Below the pieces are notes generated by a model. That model was given only the letters and a program-made list of their open reading frames with translations. It did no database searches and was not told the origin of the DNA. The translations under genes were made by a program, and so were the position numbers. This document shows positions 62,617-64,000 of a stretch of DNA of 64,000 nt, piece by piece. The stretch covers positions 310,001 through 374,000 of the forward strand of contig NZ_LXWK01000018.1 in assembly GCF_001669775.1 (NCBI RefSeq), given 5' to 3'. Each line of letters opens with the position of its first letter. The stretch's first letter is position 1. The DNA is from Rheinheimera sp. SA_1. GTDB lineage: Bacteria; Pseudomonadota; Gammaproteobacteria; Enterobacterales; Alteromonadaceae.

Positions 62617-64000
62617 TCAGACGGCGTGTCGTAGTTTGCGGCTGAAGATCTGCATATAAAGGGCAGGCACAAACAATAACGTCAGCACGGTGCCAACACC
62701 CACGCCGCCGATCAACACAAAGGCCAGCGGTCCCCAGAAGGTATCCAACGTCAGCGGGACAAACGCCAACATTGCCGCCAGTGCCGTTAGCAATACCGGT
62801 CTGGCGCGGTGCACCGCCGCATCAACCACCGCATCACGCGTCGACTGGCCGGTCGCTAGATTGTCAGTAACCTGCTGGGTTAAAATCAGCGTATTGCGCA
62901 TTAGAATTCCAGCCAGGCCAATCATGCCTAACAACGCAACAAAGCCAAACGGCTGGCGGAAAATCAATAAACCCAAAGTGGCGCCAATCAGACCCAACGG
63001 CGCCGTGGCCAGTACCATCCACATGCCGGTGAACGAACGCATTTGCAGCATAATAAAAATCAGCATCAAGGCGACCATCAGCGGCATCAGTTTCTGGATT
63101 GAAGCGTCGGCTTTGCCGGATTCCTCCACCGAACCGGCCTGCGCAATTTTATAACCCACTGGCAGCGAGGCCTGCAGTTCCTGCAGTTGTTGCCACAAAC
63201 GGTTGGAGACATCGTTTGGCTGCGCACCTTTAACATCGGCAACCACCGCCAGATACGGCGTGCGGTTGTACCTTTTCAGCAGCGGTTGCTCATATTCGAC
63301 TTTCAGCTCGCCCAGCTGGCGAATGGACACGGCCTGACCGCGGACGGTTTTGATTTCCAGCGTTTCGGCTTTTTGCGCTTGCTGACGCTCTAACCTGGCC
63401 ACCACTTCGACGGTGCGAATATCTTCCCGCAGCTGCGACACCGAGACGCCGGTTAGTTGTAATTGCAGTTGCTGCGCCACTTCAGTCGCAGTCAGACCAT
63501 AAGCTGCCATGGTATCGGCCTGCAGTTTTAACCGCAGCACCGGTACCCGTTCGTCCCACTCCAGATGCGCGCCAACGATATTGGCGTCTTTCACCATCAA
63601 TGCCTGCACCTTCGTGGCAATTTCCCGCAGTTTCGCCGGATCTTCGCCTATCACCCGGAAACTAACTGGCCATGGCACCGGTGGACCAAACAACAAACGG
63701 CTGACGCGGATCCGCGCTTCGCTGAACATGCCCTGGTCGATATGCTGTTGCAGCAACTGCATGATGCGATCACGCGCAGCGGCGTCTTGCGCCACAATCA
63801 ATAATTTGGCAAAAGCCGGATCTGGCTGCTCTGGATTAGCGGAGATAAAAAACCGCGGTGCGCCGGCGCCAATAAAAGCCGACATGGTCCGCACATCAGC
63901 ATTCCCGGCCAGAAGTTGCTCCAGTTTACGGCTGGTGGCGTCGGTATTTTTCAGCGCCGTGCCATGTGGCAGATAAATGCTGACCAACACTTCCGGCCGG
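62617..64000 (-). CDS. RND efflux permease, C-terminal part (runs off right edge)
   Basis: The frame is open to the window end; 461 codons are visible. It starts within a porter-domain segment (LVSIYLPHGTALKNTDATSR) and includes the second half of an AcrB/HAE-type permease: porter loops, then helices MPLMVALMLIFIMLQMRSFT, FVALLGMIGLAGILMRNTLI and VLLTALAAMLAFVPLTLDTF, ending FSRKLRHAV. The position fits a second RND system distinct from 53181. Any adaptor gene is outside the window. Confidence 0.93.
   Translation of the reverse strand, partial: RPEVLVSIYLPHGTALKNTDATSRKLEQLLAGNADVRTMSAFIGAGAPRFFISANPEQPDPAFAKLLIVAQDAAARDRIMQLLQQHIDQGMFSEARIRVSRLLFGPPVPWPVSFRVIGEDPAKLREIATKVQALMVKDANIVGAHLEWDERVPVLRLKLQADTMAAYGLTATEVAQQLQLQLTGVSVSQLREDIRTVEVVARLERQQAQKAETLEIKTVRGQAVSIRQLGELKVEYEQPLLKRYNRTPYLAVVADVKGAQPNDVSNRLWQQLQELQASLPVGYKIAQAGSVEESGKADASIQKLMPLMVALMLIFIMLQMRSFTGMWMVLATAPLGLIGATLGLLIFRQPFGFVALLGMIGLAGILMRNTLILTQQVTDNLATGQSTRDAVVDAAVHRARPVLLTALAAMLAFVPLTLDTFWGPLAFVLIGGVGVGTVLTLLFVPALYMQIFSRKLRHAV

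Noticed and set aside
1-64000. CRISPR arrays, tRNA or rRNA genes, prophage or complete IS elements
   Set aside because: No regularly spaced repeats of the right size, no cloverleaf-like segments I could support, and no transposase or phage structural genes among the readable frames.

Overview
The window reads as chromosomal DNA of a free-living, Gram-negative gammaproteobacterium. The families present (ilvGMDA with an attenuator, cysJIH, cysG-D-N-C-Q, SstT, RsuA, DUF1289, DUF2884, TIGR02466-type oxygenase, M6 and S41 exported peptidases, several LytTR regulators) and the ERIC-like and REP-like repeats would suit a Rheinheimera/Alishewanella-type relative of the Alteromonadales/Chromatiales. 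That placement is inference from gene content only. No rRNA, tRNA, CRISPR array, integrase or IS transposase was recognised.

Layout. 1-5 kb: a partial Spo0M-like gene running off the left edge, an exported M6 metalloprotease, a small NAD(P)-binding protein, a tiny secreted Cys-rich peptide, and a ParD/ParE module whose toxin gene is split by an ERIC-like element. 5.4-7.7 kb: a TPR-containing diguanylate cyclase. 7.7-15.4 kb: an accessory region with strong AT-rich stretches. It holds gene debris (a copy of a DUF3037 3' end and a nucleotidyltransferase remnant), a two-gene membrane cassette, a frameshifted DUF3037 gene, a NYN-LOTUS gene, and a tightly overlapping three-gene operon: a membrane protein with a PLD-like fold, a GHMP/beta-RFAP-synthase-like enzyme, and a fusion of a HAM1-like pyrophosphatase, a P-loop kinase and a winged helix. 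I consider that operon the best candidate for an undescribed system.

15.4-21.6 kb: the branched-chain amino acid operon on the minus strand, in the order leader peptide, attenuator, ilvG, ilvM, (BIME-like repeats), ilvD, ilvA. 21.9-27.4 kb: DUF1289 protein, orphan histidine kinase, GH13 lipoprotein, RidA family protein, DUF2884 protein. 27.7-43.3 kb: assimilatory sulfate reduction in two plus-strand blocks, cysJIH and cysG-cysD-cysN-cysC-cysQ. They are separated by a putative cysteine hydrolase, an S41 peptidase, a TPR lipoprotein and the serine/threonine transporter SstT. Together the cys genes cover sulfate activation (CysD, CysN, CysC), PAPS reduction (CysH), PAP removal (CysQ), sulfite reduction (CysJ, CysI) and siroheme supply (CysG). 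A shared 11-bp motif, TAGACGNCTAA, precedes cysJ and cysG and occurs once more downstream of cysH.

43.4-64 kb: LETM1-like protein, NSS-family transporter, periplasmic binding protein, RsuA, a LytS/LytTR-type two-component pair, a serine hydrolase, a site-2-type protease, an RND efflux pair, a 2OG oxygenase, a catalase-like peroxidase, a TraB-like protein, a DUF922 zinc protease, a membrane LytTR regulator facing a membrane acyltransferase, and the C-terminal half of another RND permease running off the right edge.
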